Below, one piece after another: positions 21,991-31,873 of a stretch of 64,000 bases of DNA. Numbering within the stretch: the first letter of the stretch is position 1; every line of letters starts with the position of its first letter. The position numbers were made by a program, and so were the translations under genes. This stretch comes from Hypericum androsaemum (lineage: Eukaryota; Streptophyta; Magnoliopsida; Malpighiales; Hypericaceae). The stretch lies in the NCBI GenBank assembly GCA_963995505.1, contig OZ023192.1, positions 15,793,001 through 15,857,000 on the forward strand, in the 5' to 3' direction. Under the pieces are notes generated by a model. The model was given only the letters and a program-made list of their open reading frames with translations, did not search any database and was not told where the DNA came from.

Positions 21991-24843
21991 CTACTTCTTC
22001 TTCTTCTGAGGCTTCTCCTTTTGATGCTTATCTGCGTGAGCATTCGCCTTCCCCTTTCCCTTTCCAGGCACATTCAGGTGTCCTCCTGTAAAACATCGCA
22101 CACCAGCCTCTCTAGCTCCCCGATTAGGCTGACGCCGGACCAGAGGTATTTCTTCATCCTCAAAATCAGTTGGATCGTCAAATGAAGAGTCACCACTACC
22201 ATGAGTTGTAGTATCACGTGGCGAAGTCCTATTATAAAATATCATACAAATTTATCAAAATCAACAAATTATGTTATCAACACAATAAAGCCATACAATC
22301 AATTCAAAATTTTTAAATAAAATTCATAATTTACACACCGTTGGATTGTAGAGAACCAACCTCTGTGTAGATGTCTCAAATAGTTGGGATGTCTGTACAC
22401 CAGACCTGGTCAAACCAAAACTGGACTGCGTGTCGGACGTATGAGCCCCAGTTTGGGGCCAACCAAATATATTTTCCCTGAATAATGGATGAGCAGCGGA
22501 GGGGGCGACGCCGAAACCCGATCCGGAAGGGCCCAGTCCGTAAGAAAACGGCTGCACAGACCTAGCTGCCGTTGTACCGTCTCCAATGAGAACACCCCTA
22601 ATAACAAACCCAAAAATTTATATAATAATGAAATCAAAACAATTGAACATATTGTAATAAAATTCATAATTAATACCACACATTAAGATAAACAAATACC
22701 TCTGCCCAGGGGGAGTAAACAGCTGGGAATGCGGCACCCCAGTGTGGGCTAGGCCGTAACTCGAGTGCTGGTGGGACGGCTGGGAAGCGGAGCCGGGGGT
22801 GCCAAAATCTGTGTGCTGGGAGAATGGATGAGAGGCGGAGGTATCCATGCCGAGAGACGTCACTGTGTTTGCTGGAATCTGCGATCTCGACCGATAATCT
22901 TCCCAGACCATGGGCTCCACTTGATAACCAGGTACGAGCTCAGGCCGGGGTATTGGTTGCCGCTTGTTGAAAAGGGTGGTTTTGCGTCTCACGACAGATA
23001 CCCTCTCTGATTGAGGAAGATCGTATGTCATGTGCTTCGCCAGTCCCACAGGTGCCTGGCTGTCGCAGAGACCTAGGTACCGTCTTTGCTCGCCGGCGAA
23101 CCCAAGTGCAACCTTCGACAAATTCTGAATTTCTGAAATGTCTGAAGACCTGTGGCGTATATGCTCAACAACATCCGCCTACAAATAAAATTTTATTATC
23201 ATTAGCATTGTGGAACATCGCTATTAAAATTAAAATAGACAACATCTTTATTTAACATAGCTAAATTGACTTACACTCATGTGTAACATTGCGCTAGCAG
23301 GGCTGATGAATCGCCAAGTAATCTTCCTGTACCAATCCATATATCCATCATGATAATGGATATACGGCGATGTAGGTACTCCGTGATACACATATCTTGT
23401 CCGAAATTCCACCCAGATCTTCACATGGCCTTCGTAAATAGCATTCCAATTTTGGCCAGCCTGACCCCGACCATCCACCGCACTATGTGTCGCCTCATCG
23501 ATCTCAGGGCTAGCCGGAATACCCTGGAGTAATCCGAACTGTCGTAACACCCGATCAGGATAATGCCACTCCACATGCAAAAAGCATATCAACGGGACTC
23601 GTACCAACCATAAGCCACAATCACGATGGCATATTGTCGGGAGATTGCTAAGAATCTCGTCGTTATACGGCATCCATACAACCTGTAACAAATGCACACA
23701 GTCGTAGCTCGTCCAAATGGTCATGGTTATATGTATGCAACACAGTATGATTTAAGTCAAAACTATTCATTAAAATTTAATAAACAAATTACTTACATCT
23801 GATTCTCTAAGCTCATCCAACCTGCGTCTGTAAACAGATACGGTTGTTATTTTTTTGCTGGCCGCTCTGTTAAATTTTTCACTCCACCTGCACAGTGACA
23901 TAAAAATATCACGTCAATTCTATAAGATTAATCAGCGGCTACAGCGCATTAAGTAATAATTTGTACCTCATGCCCAGTGCTTGCCCAGGTTGTTGCACTG
24001 CCGGATTTAACAAAACCGGACGATTTGGAATGATCCGTTCCCAAGCCCACATACATACTAGCGTCATCGCCCCGGCAATAAGTGAACGTGTCGAGCTTGT
24101 GGCTCTACATAAATGGCTGTACGTGTGTGACAAACATGCACTACCCCAGCTGTAAGAACCAATTGCCTCTACATTCTCTAGAAGTGGCAACCAGTATGTG
24201 TTCACCCTGGGATCACTAGACTCGGGAAAAAGAATGCATCCGATAAGTCGCAATATGTTCGCTCGAACATATCATTTTACGACCTCATCACCAGCATCAA
24301 TTGGGATAGTAGCAGGGTCAAAATGGTCCTCGAACCATTTAAGGGCAATTTGGTTTTTCCAAACCATTCCAGGGGTATCTGCCGGGTTACTGCCAAATAG
24401 ACGTACGCAGAACTCGTGCCAATCAGGAGGTGTCTGCAACCCTGTTACTGGGTGACCATCGGTAGGAAGCCCGAACAACACAGCAATGTCCTGAAGAGTA
24501 ACTGTCATCTCACCCACAGGCATATGGAACGTATGGGTCTCGGGCCGCCACCGCTCCACCAAGGCTGTAACAAATGCTGTTTCGAGAATGACCCAGCCAA
24601 TACACCAAACATCCCAGAAACCTGCCTCCTTCATATACGCTATAAAGGCCTCGTTCTGCACATGAGACACCGTCCATTTCCGTCGGTGTATCTTCAACAA
24701 TGTGTCCTGATTATCGTTAATCCCTTCACGAACCTCACGGTTCCACACGTCCTGAGAACGGTGCACATCCTGGTGCACTAATACCGACGTATCTAAGGGT
24801 CCTCCATTCCCTAGAAGATGCCCGTATGGCTGTGCATCTATAT
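21991..24843 (-). pseudogene. Plant mobile domain (PMD, MAIN/MAIL1-like) gene, at least six exons, one nonsense codon
   Basis: Minus-strand exons inferred: 24843-23967, 23887-23797, 23682-23275, 23178-22700, 22597-22361, 22228-21991. Each junction has a GT donor and AG acceptor and keeps frame. The first two-thirds is a clear PMD: VERWRPETHTFHMPVGEMTV, LQDIAVLFGLPTDGHPVTG, FNRAASKKITTVSVYRRRLD, VEWHYPDRVLRQFGLLQGIP. The C-terminal third is a low-complexity, Ser/Gly/Pro-rich tail with repeated PHSQLF/TSQLF and SSYG words, ending in a Lys-rich tract. The only coding lesion is TGA at 24272-24274, consistent with CGA-to-TGA. PMD is known both in host silencing-related proteins and in transposons. 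The gene converges on the transposase gene, in the position mudrB has in MuDR. A non-coding first exon near 25330 is likely (donor attag/gtaaat on the minus strand). Confidence 0.87.
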
Positions 24844-24976
24844 CTAAACAACACAATAGACGTATTAAAACATTATATACCAATATATTAACAAACTTAG
24901 CAAATCCAACAATGTTAAACATTGAACAATTAGAACATTAATAAAAAAATTAATTAAAATAGCGTTATTACAGACC

Positions 24977-25170
24977 ATATTACGGTCACATTGTTTAACG
25001 GTCAAACCACTCGGACCTTATTTTGGTCAAACTGGCCGGCCGGACCATCTTTCGGTCAAACCGGTCGGACCATCTTTCGGTCAAACCGGTCGGACCATTT
25101 TTCGGTCAATTTGGTCTGATCAATTTTTTGGCCAGACCGGTCAGACCGAAATTTTGGTCGCACCATTCGG
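24977..25170. repeat. Tandem ggtcaaaccggtcggaccat repeats (right subterminal)
   Basis: Several near-identical units of about 25 bp built on ggtcaaaccggtcggacc. The words match the left cluster at 16786-16887. Confidence 0.85.
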
Positions 25171-25189
25171 ACCAAATTTTTTTTAACCA

Positions 25190-25325
25190 ATTATCTACAA
25201 ATTACAATTAACCAACATCAACAATTAACATCCCTCAAAAATAAAAAATATCAACAATTAACCAATTAAGTAACAACAACAATTAACCAATTAACTAACA
25301 TTCACAATTAACTAATTAAAAAATT
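25190..25325. repeat. caattaac-rich short tandem repeat
   Basis: Repeated caattaacca / aacaattaac words in AT-rich DNA upstream of the PMD gene. Confidence 0.7.
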
Positions 25326-25344
25326 TACCTAATACGACGTCGGG

Positions 25345-25710
25345 GGCCGGACCGAGAGGCGGGCGAGCCGGCGAGCAGGGAGCGGGGGCGGGGGGCGGGG
25401 GCGGGGGCGGGGAGCGGGGGCGGGGGCGGGGAGCGGGGAGCGGGGGCGGCGACCGGGGAGCGGGGGGCGGGGGGTTGGGGGCGGGTGGCGGGGAGCGGGG
25501 AGCGGGGGCGGGGGGCAGGAGCGGGGGCGGGGGGCGGGGAGCGGGGAGCGGGGAGCGGGGGCGGGGGGCGGGGGCGGGGGCGGGAGCGGGGGCGGGGGCG
25601 GGGAGCGGGGGCAGGGGCGGGGGGCGGGGAGCGGGGAGTGGGGGCGGGGGCGGGGAGCGGGGGCGGGGAGAGCGGGAGCGGGAGCGGGGAGCGGCGATAT
25701 TGGGGACGGG
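25345..25710. repeat. GC-rich minisatellite (GGGGCGGGGAGC type)
   Basis: About 365 bp of gggggcgggg and ggggagcggg units, sharply different from the surrounding AT-rich DNA. It lies between the right TIR and the PMD gene, probably within that gene's leader. Strand-asymmetric G runs could form G-quadruplexes. Confidence 0.9.
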
Positions 25711-25785
25711 AGTGTGAGCGACGGAAAAAGTCGGATTTTGGTGTTTATATGGACCGAAATCTGACTTTTTTTGTTGGATCTTGTT

Positions 25786-26113
25786 ATACCGGACCAAGAT
25801 CCGACAAAAAAAGTTGGATCTTGGACCAATATGATAAATTCGACAAAAAATGTCGGATCTTGGTCAATTCCGAAATCTCCTATTCAGATTTCGGATATGA
25901 CCTATGGACCAAGATCCGACTTTTTTAGTCGGATATATCATCCGAGAAAAACGGTCGGATCTTGGTCATCCGACAAAAAAAGTCAGATCTTGGTCCAAGA
26001 TTCGACTTTTTCCGGCGTCCGTGCCACGTGGACACCGTCCCCGCAATACTTTCATTTCGGACGCTTTTTTCACAAAAAAGGGTGAATAGTAACACCATTC
26101 AGAAAAAAAACCC
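25786..26113. repeat. Right TIR of MULE-A
   Basis: Inverted copy of 16091-16425, including the palindromic aagatccgac units. One further unit extends inward to about 25718. Confidence 0.9.
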
Positions 26114-26210
26114 AGAAATGTCGTCTCGTTGAACATCATGATCTCTGGGTGCAATGTCGGGTCACTGTACTCGGTGTCTTTTCTGATCTAGCTACGAATG
26201 AGATTAGCTA
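26114..26210 (+). pseudogene. PPR gene fragment, piece 2
   Basis: Continues piece 1 across the MULE-A insertion, encoding RNVVSLNIMISGCNVGSLYS (consensus R-N-V-V-S-W-N-x-M-I-S-G). It ends at the MULE-B target duplication (26202-26210). Confidence 0.7.
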
Positions 26211-26517
26211 GAGTAATTTTCCAAAAGGGGTTAATTCTCCCGACAATTCCCTGAATGGGGTTGTCAGGGGATGTTTTCCTTGTTTGGGGTTGAGCCAGAA
26301 ACCGTTCACCAGGGAGCGTTTTTCCTTCACACGAAACCGCTGCTCAGGCAGCGTTTTTTTTGTTTCGCCAAAAATCGCTCCCGGTGGAGAGGTTTTTGGT
26401 TTGCCAAAAACCGCTCCCGATGGAGAGGTTTTTGGTTTGCCAAAAACTTTGCCAAAAACCTCTCCACCGGGAGAGGTTTTTGGTTTGCAAAAAAAAACCA
26501 ACCCCCACAATTTTAAA

Positions 26518-26820
26518 TAAGCACTCTAACCAACCAATCTACAAGAGCCTATTAACTTATAACTTTGTAATAAATAATATATTACATATATACGATTTCT
26601 ATGAAATATGTAATATATTACATAAATACATATTTATATAAAATAATATTTATTACATAAATACGTATTTATGTAATATTTTTTATTACATAAATATGTA
26701 TTTATGAAATAAATATTTATGTAATATATTATCTATATTTATGTAATATATTATTATTTATGTATATTATATATATTTGTATTTATGTAATATATTATTT
26801 ATGTAATATATTATTTTTAG
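26518..26820. repeat. AT-rich repeat block of MULE-B, copy 1
   Basis: Starts with a half tRNA-like sequence (taaccaaccaatctacaaga) and continues with atattacataaatacgtatt palindromic words. About 250 bp are repeated directly at 26960-27210 and in inverted form at about 27268-27585. Confidence 0.85.
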
Positions 26821-26926
26821 CCAAAAACCGCACCACCGGGGGAGCGTTTTTTGGTTTGCCAAAATAACTACCGAAAAAAAATTAGCTGCAATAAGGGGGA
26901 GAAAATCCAAATAAAAATACACAATG

Positions 26927-26999
26927 GCTCTTGTTCGGAATCGAACCGAAGACTTCCACAATTTTAAATAAGCACTCTAACCAACCAATCTACAAGAAC
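26927..26999 (-). pseudogene. tRNA-like sequence (degenerate tRNA) inside MULE-B
   Basis: On the minus strand a 73-nt cloverleaf-like sequence has a 7-bp acceptor stem (gttcttg with caagagc, one G-T pair), a D-arm region gattggttggttagagt and a perfect T-arm (ttcgg-ttcgatt-ccgaa), followed by CA. The anticodon arm is mismatched, so it is unlikely to be a working tRNA. Confidence 0.7.
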
Positions 27000-27009
27000 C
27001 TATTGACTT

Positions 27010-27220
27010 ATAACTTTGTAATAAATAATATATTACATATATACGATTTCTATGAAATATATAATATATTACATAAATACATATTTATATAAAATAATAT
27101 TTATTACATAAATACGTATTTATGTAATATTTTTTATTACATAAATATGTATTTATGTAATATATTATCTATATTTATGTAATATATTATTATTTATGTA
27201 TATTATATATTTCCACATGC
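27010..27220. repeat. AT-rich repeat block of MULE-B, copy 2
   Basis: Near-identical direct copy of the block at about 26560-26750. Confidence 0.85.
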
Positions 27221-27267
27221 AAAATTTTTTGTTTAAAAAGAAAGCGCTCCTCCGGTGGAGCGGTTTT

Positions 27268-27585
27268 TGGCTAAATGTAATATATTACATAAATACAAAT
27301 AATATATTACATAAATAATATATTACATAAATACAAATATATATAATATACATAAATAATAATATATTACATACATATGTATTTCATAAATACATATTTA
27401 TGTAATAAAAAATATTACATAAATACGTATTTATGTAATAAATATTATTTTATATAAATATGTATTTATGTAATATATTACATATTTCATAGAAATCGTA
27501 TATATGTAATATATTATTTATTACAAAGTTATAAGTCAATAGGCTCTTGTAGATTGGTTGGTTAGAGTGCTTATTTAAAATTGCG
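27268..27585. repeat. AT-rich repeat block of MULE-B, inverted copy
   Basis: Inverse complement of the blocks above. It ends with the half tRNA-like sequence in the opposite orientation (tcttgtagattggttggtta). Confidence 0.85.
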
Positions 27586-27846
27586 GAGGTTGGTTTTTTT
27601 TTTGCAAACCAGAAACCTCTCCCGGTGGAGAGGTTTTTGGCAAAGTTTTTGGCAAACCAAAAACCTCTCCACCGGGAGCGGTTTTTGGCGAAACAAAAAA
27701 AATGCTACCTGAGCAGCGGTTTCGTGTGAAGAAAAAATGCTCCCTGGTGAGCGGTTTCTGGCTCGACCCCAGACAAGGAAAACATCCCCTGACAACCCCA
27801 TTCAGAGAATTATTGGAGGAATTAACCCCCTTTTGGAAAATTACTC

Positions 27847-28007
27847 GATTAGCTACGGGCGTGTTGTTCTCTGATTGCACTGCTCTTGGGGCTTATTGAG
27901 TTCTAGTAGAAGGTGTATTCCCTCGTGGTGAAAATGGGTTTGTTATGGATGGTCATGTTAGGCCTGACATCGACTTGTTCGACAAGAGTGGGGAGTTGGA
28001 GGACGGG
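27847..28007 (+). pseudogene. PPR gene fragment, piece 3
   Basis: After the MULE-B duplication the coding remnant continues, with frame changes: VYSLVVKMG, GFVMDGHV and DLFDKSGELED. These fit the segment between PPR motifs (V-H-x-L-V-x-K-x-G-F and I-D-x-Y-x-K-x-G-x-L). It ends at the MULE-C target site. Confidence 0.62.
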
Positions 28008-28160
28008 GGAAATTTTTCCCGGGGGTTCTTTTAGCTAACAATTTCCTGAATGAGATTTTTGAGAAATATTTTTCTTGTCTGGGGTTGAACACAAAAATGT
28101 TCAACCCCAGAAATATATTAAAAATGATCGGATGAAATACATGGTATTATATTGTGCTAT

Positions 28161-29668
28161 TGATATACGCCAAATCGCGAACAATTAAACGCACAACCAA
28201 ATAGCATAGTGATTAAGTAAGGTTCGTAACTGAGGGTTGGAACACGAAATCAAGGCAATCTATTATGTGAAGCGGGGGAATTAAGAAGTTTATAAGGTAG
28301 GTAATAGATTGTTAGAAAGTAAACTAAGCAGTATGAAAATAAAAGAGTTGTAAATTCAATGGAGATAAACGAGCACGATACCCTTATGAATTAATTACCT
28401 ATGTCGAGATTATGGTTCTTATGAGGCTCTGACTAGTACCCAGAGTATTCTAATGCATCTCCCTAACGCTTTCGCTCATTAGAGAGATAAAACTAAAATA
28501 GCAAAGATTTAAGTTATTAATTAACGCTTTCACTCATCAATTAAGTTTAGAACTATGCTAATTCAAATTATGATGATTTCTCCTAGCGGGTTATTCTTAC
28601 GATATCAGTACATCTCATTAATACCTAAGAACATGTTAATTGATTTTTTATATTAATTCGAGTGCCTCTCGGCCCACTCTCATAAACTTTAATCATAACC
28701 TAAGTGATCAAGCTAGTCTAACCATTAAGTATACTAATACTTAAGATATTCGAACCATAAATCAACATAGGTGATTAATCACCTATTAGGGCATCGCACT
28801 CCAAAGAAATCTACTCGCTAAGGATGTTAACAAAGCAAGAGAAATCAATAGAAAATATCATAACGAAAAGCATAAGTATAAGGAATGAGGAGGCTTAGTC
28901 GTTCGAGCAAGCCTCGCCAATCTCCTCCACGAAGTTGAACCAAATTCTAACTTTATTGATCCCTAAAAGCTGTCTCAATGTTGCATTAGAATATCTTAAA
29001 ACAAAAGAGCTAATGACCTATATATAGCCAAGCAAAATAATTAGAGAATAGGAAAACCTAGAAGCGGTTAACCTAAATAAGTGGCCAAGTATAAGGAAAT
29101 AACTTAAACATAATATTCTAGGGTCAAAATAGGAGCCAAAAGTCATAGGAAACTAAAACGGGTCAAAATTCTATCTAAAAAGAAAGTCCAAAAAAACTAT
29201 CCTCGGAGTGCCTGGCGGGAGCCAATGAGTTGGACCCTGCCAACCTTGCATTCTGTAACTCCCTTGGCGCCCGCCAAGGAAGTGGTGCCCGCTGGGGTCT
29301 CGATCAGCTTCGCCATATCTTCGTATTTTGTATTTTTAACCCTCTTTCACTTCGAATTTGGCCTCAACTATAAAAAAAAAGATATCGATCTCTCTTTAAG
29401 CTTTCCAACGGTATCTTATTTGATATAATTGGACACTCGAGCAGAAAGTTATGCTTTTTGTAATATGGTCTCTCAAAATTACCCCTTCAATAATTTTCAA
29501 TGAGCTTCACTTCCTATCACAAAATACGACAAGGGGTAAAAGTCCACTCCCAAACACAAATGTACTAAAATGATCATAAGACTTGATATGACCTAATAAA
29601 AATAACTTAAATTATGACTAAATATGCACGAAATATATGACAAATCATGAGCGTTTACACACTCATCA
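28161..29668 (-). mobile_element. Athila-type solo LTR nested in the gypsy-2 5' LTR
   Basis: 1508 bp, starting tgatatacgccaaatcgcg and ending cacactcatca (TG...CA on the minus strand), flanked by the perfect 5-bp duplication gctat (28156-28160, 29669-29673). It is homologous to the 5' LTR of the Athila-like element at 55467-60786 read in the opposite direction. A solo LTR marks recombination between the two LTRs of a once complete element. Confidence 0.9.
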
Positions 29669-31739
29669 GCTATCGACATGTGATATGATTTGGGAGGTGT
29701 TTCTAGATATCTATTAGTCTCACAAGGATTCTAGTTCAACTACAACAAAGTCTATTCAAATTATTTTCAAGTTTGATGAATTTGGTTGGACAATTTTTGT
29801 CAGAATAATCTATGTTTAGTTAATTGGACATATCTTTCTCAATTTTTCTCAGAATACTACAAATAAATATGATCTAGAAACTAGACACATGTGGCTACAA
29901 TTTATCTATTAACAAGGTTTTCCAAAAAGCAACGGACATTAGTAAAAAATGGGATCCAAATTGCTGAATTCTGATTGGGCTACATAGAAGGCGGAACCAA
30001 TCATAAACTAACACTTATCTTCTTTGCAAATTGACACAAGGACCTTCATGGAGGGAATGCTTATCTATTCAAGGACCTTATAAGACATAGAAATATCTAG
30101 AGAAAGGTAAAAACGAAAGGCAAAAAGGTCTCAAATCCGAAATAAAAGAGAAAGAGGAGAGAGAGCAAGAAGAAAGAGAAAGAAGTAGGGGAAGACAGAA
30201 CTACTTGGTAAGCTATCTTTCACTCATATTCAGAATTTTATATATTCATGAAATTTGTATAGGACTCAATGATCTTTCTAACGGTATATTATATGCTTTA
30301 TTTGAAAAATAAGTTTTGAACTACAGACTGATTACTTTGGTTTTTAATCGAGCGGGTGTCAGAAGAAGTGCTTGGTAAGCCTACTTGCACTCTGAATTGG
30401 ACTTTTATTTCTTCTTATAGATTGTAGAAGACTCTACTAGCTTTCTATCGCTATGTCATATGCCCTATTTGGATGAAGGGTTCTTCTTAAAAGCTCTATC
30501 AAATATCAGACAGACAATTTGGGTTCGGTATTGAAGGAGGCCAAGAGTAAACGCTGGGTAAGTTGATTCTTTGGGATTCGAAATTGATTTTAGAATCTGA
30601 GTTATCAAGAACATACAGGGGATTTTGAGTACAGTAAATAAATAGATCAGGTTTTGTGTGATATCCACTGAAGTTAGAAGCGATTGACCTTTTCGTGTAT
30701 TTGGTGTGTAACTTGGTGGGGAAAGTGAGGAACTGACCTCATTTTGTGATTGAAAATTATTGTACAGAGCATATAGGGCTTCCTCACAACTTGGAAGGTC
30801 AGTTCAAGGTTAAAGTGAAGGGAGGAGAAGACTCAGAAAATTAGCACTATTGAGGAATACCCGTTTGTGTAAGCGGATAGAACATGATAGATTTGTTTTG
30901 TTTGTTGCATGTGCATGTTTCAGACCTTGATTATATGCATCACATACATATGGAGTTTGTGCATAAAGTGGTCATGTGGTTATGTGATATGTTTGGTCAT
31001 ATTTAGATTAGTTATGACATATGTGGTATATGTGAATGGCCAGCTAGAGAATATGTGTTTCCTAGCTTGGGGCCAGTTTGTGTGGGTATGACATGTCCAA
31101 TTCTCTTTGATATGGTCTTGGACCTTTGGTTGTGTGATATGTATTATGTTAGTTTGTGGTGAGAAATGGACAAATTTTTCGTACTAACCGGAGATGTTAG
31201 CATGCATTTTGTGGTCTTATATGATGTTGAACAAAGTTAAGCTCTGTTTCACCCACGTGTATCTTGACTTAACCAATATGTTATGTTATATCTTCTTACT
31301 AAGTATTTCAAAATACTTACCAATTAATAATCTATTTCATGTTCTGAGCTACCCTAAGTTATCTTCGGGTCCGGAGTCCGTGGTGAATGCCCACCTTTTT
31401 TCTCCCAGGGCTACTTTTTGAGGTCTCCGGATCATGTTGTCCTTTGTGCACCTGTATAGATGCTCCGTAGTGGTTGTCAGAGGCTAGATCCTGGATTACA
31501 TTTTTGGTTTTGAACATGTAATACATGGAACTTGTCCAAATTTTTAGGTGATGGAATTCTCGTACCGTCTCTGTATATCTTATATTTTTGAGAGGCATGT
31601 TTATATGATTTGACTTTGTGTTGGTTTCAGTATGTTGATGAATTATATGTTATGTTTTGAGGCTGGCTAGATATATATTTTTTCATTTGTGTATTATTGA
31701 GTTTAGCACCAATCATCGACCATAGGTTGGGTCGTGACA
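29669..31739 (+). repeat. 5' LTR of gypsy-2 (continuation after the solo LTR)
   Basis: Homologous to 36710-38573 with indels. It contains the conserved end ccataggttgggtcgtgaca. Confidence 0.88.
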
Positions 31740-31873
31740 GACTTGGTATCAGAGCCTAGGTTGTTTTGTTTTATGTGTTGTCTAAATGAGTACTTTTGGA
31801 ACCCTACGAAGCTTGGGATCTGTCATGTCTTTGTCCTCCTTTTTATAAGCTTTTTCTTTTGTCTTCTTAAATC

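Larger units (their letters stand above)
16091..26113. mobile_element. MULE-A: Mutator-like element with transposase, OB-fold and plant-mobile-domain genes
   Basis: Terminal inverted repeats of about 330 bp (16091-16425, 25786-26113) begin gggttttttttctgaatggt. The flanks share agaaatgt at 16083-16090 and 26114-26121 (8 bp exact, against the usual 9 bp for Mutator). Removing the element rejoins a PPR coding sequence (IPQRNVVSLN). Inside, a transposase gene and an OB-fold gene run rightward and a PMD gene runs leftward, so transcription converges from the two TIRs as in maize MuDR. Each gene has a single nonsense codon. Confidence 0.93.
26211..27846. mobile_element. MULE-B: foldback Mutator-like element with AT-rich arms and tRNA-like core
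   Basis: The ends gagtaattttccaaaagggg and its complement are flanked by a perfect 9-bp duplication, gattagcta (26202-26210, 27847-27855). Each ~300-bp outer arm contains short palindromes of the form ggtttttggtttgccaaaaacc. The interior is built of AT-rich repeats around a tRNA-like sequence. No coding sequence. The arms resemble those of MULE-C, so the two are one family. Confidence 0.9.

Noticed and set aside
25312..25928. Pro/Ala/Arg-rich or Gly-rich open frames
   Set aside because: Compositional open frames over the GC-rich minisatellite, with no domain.
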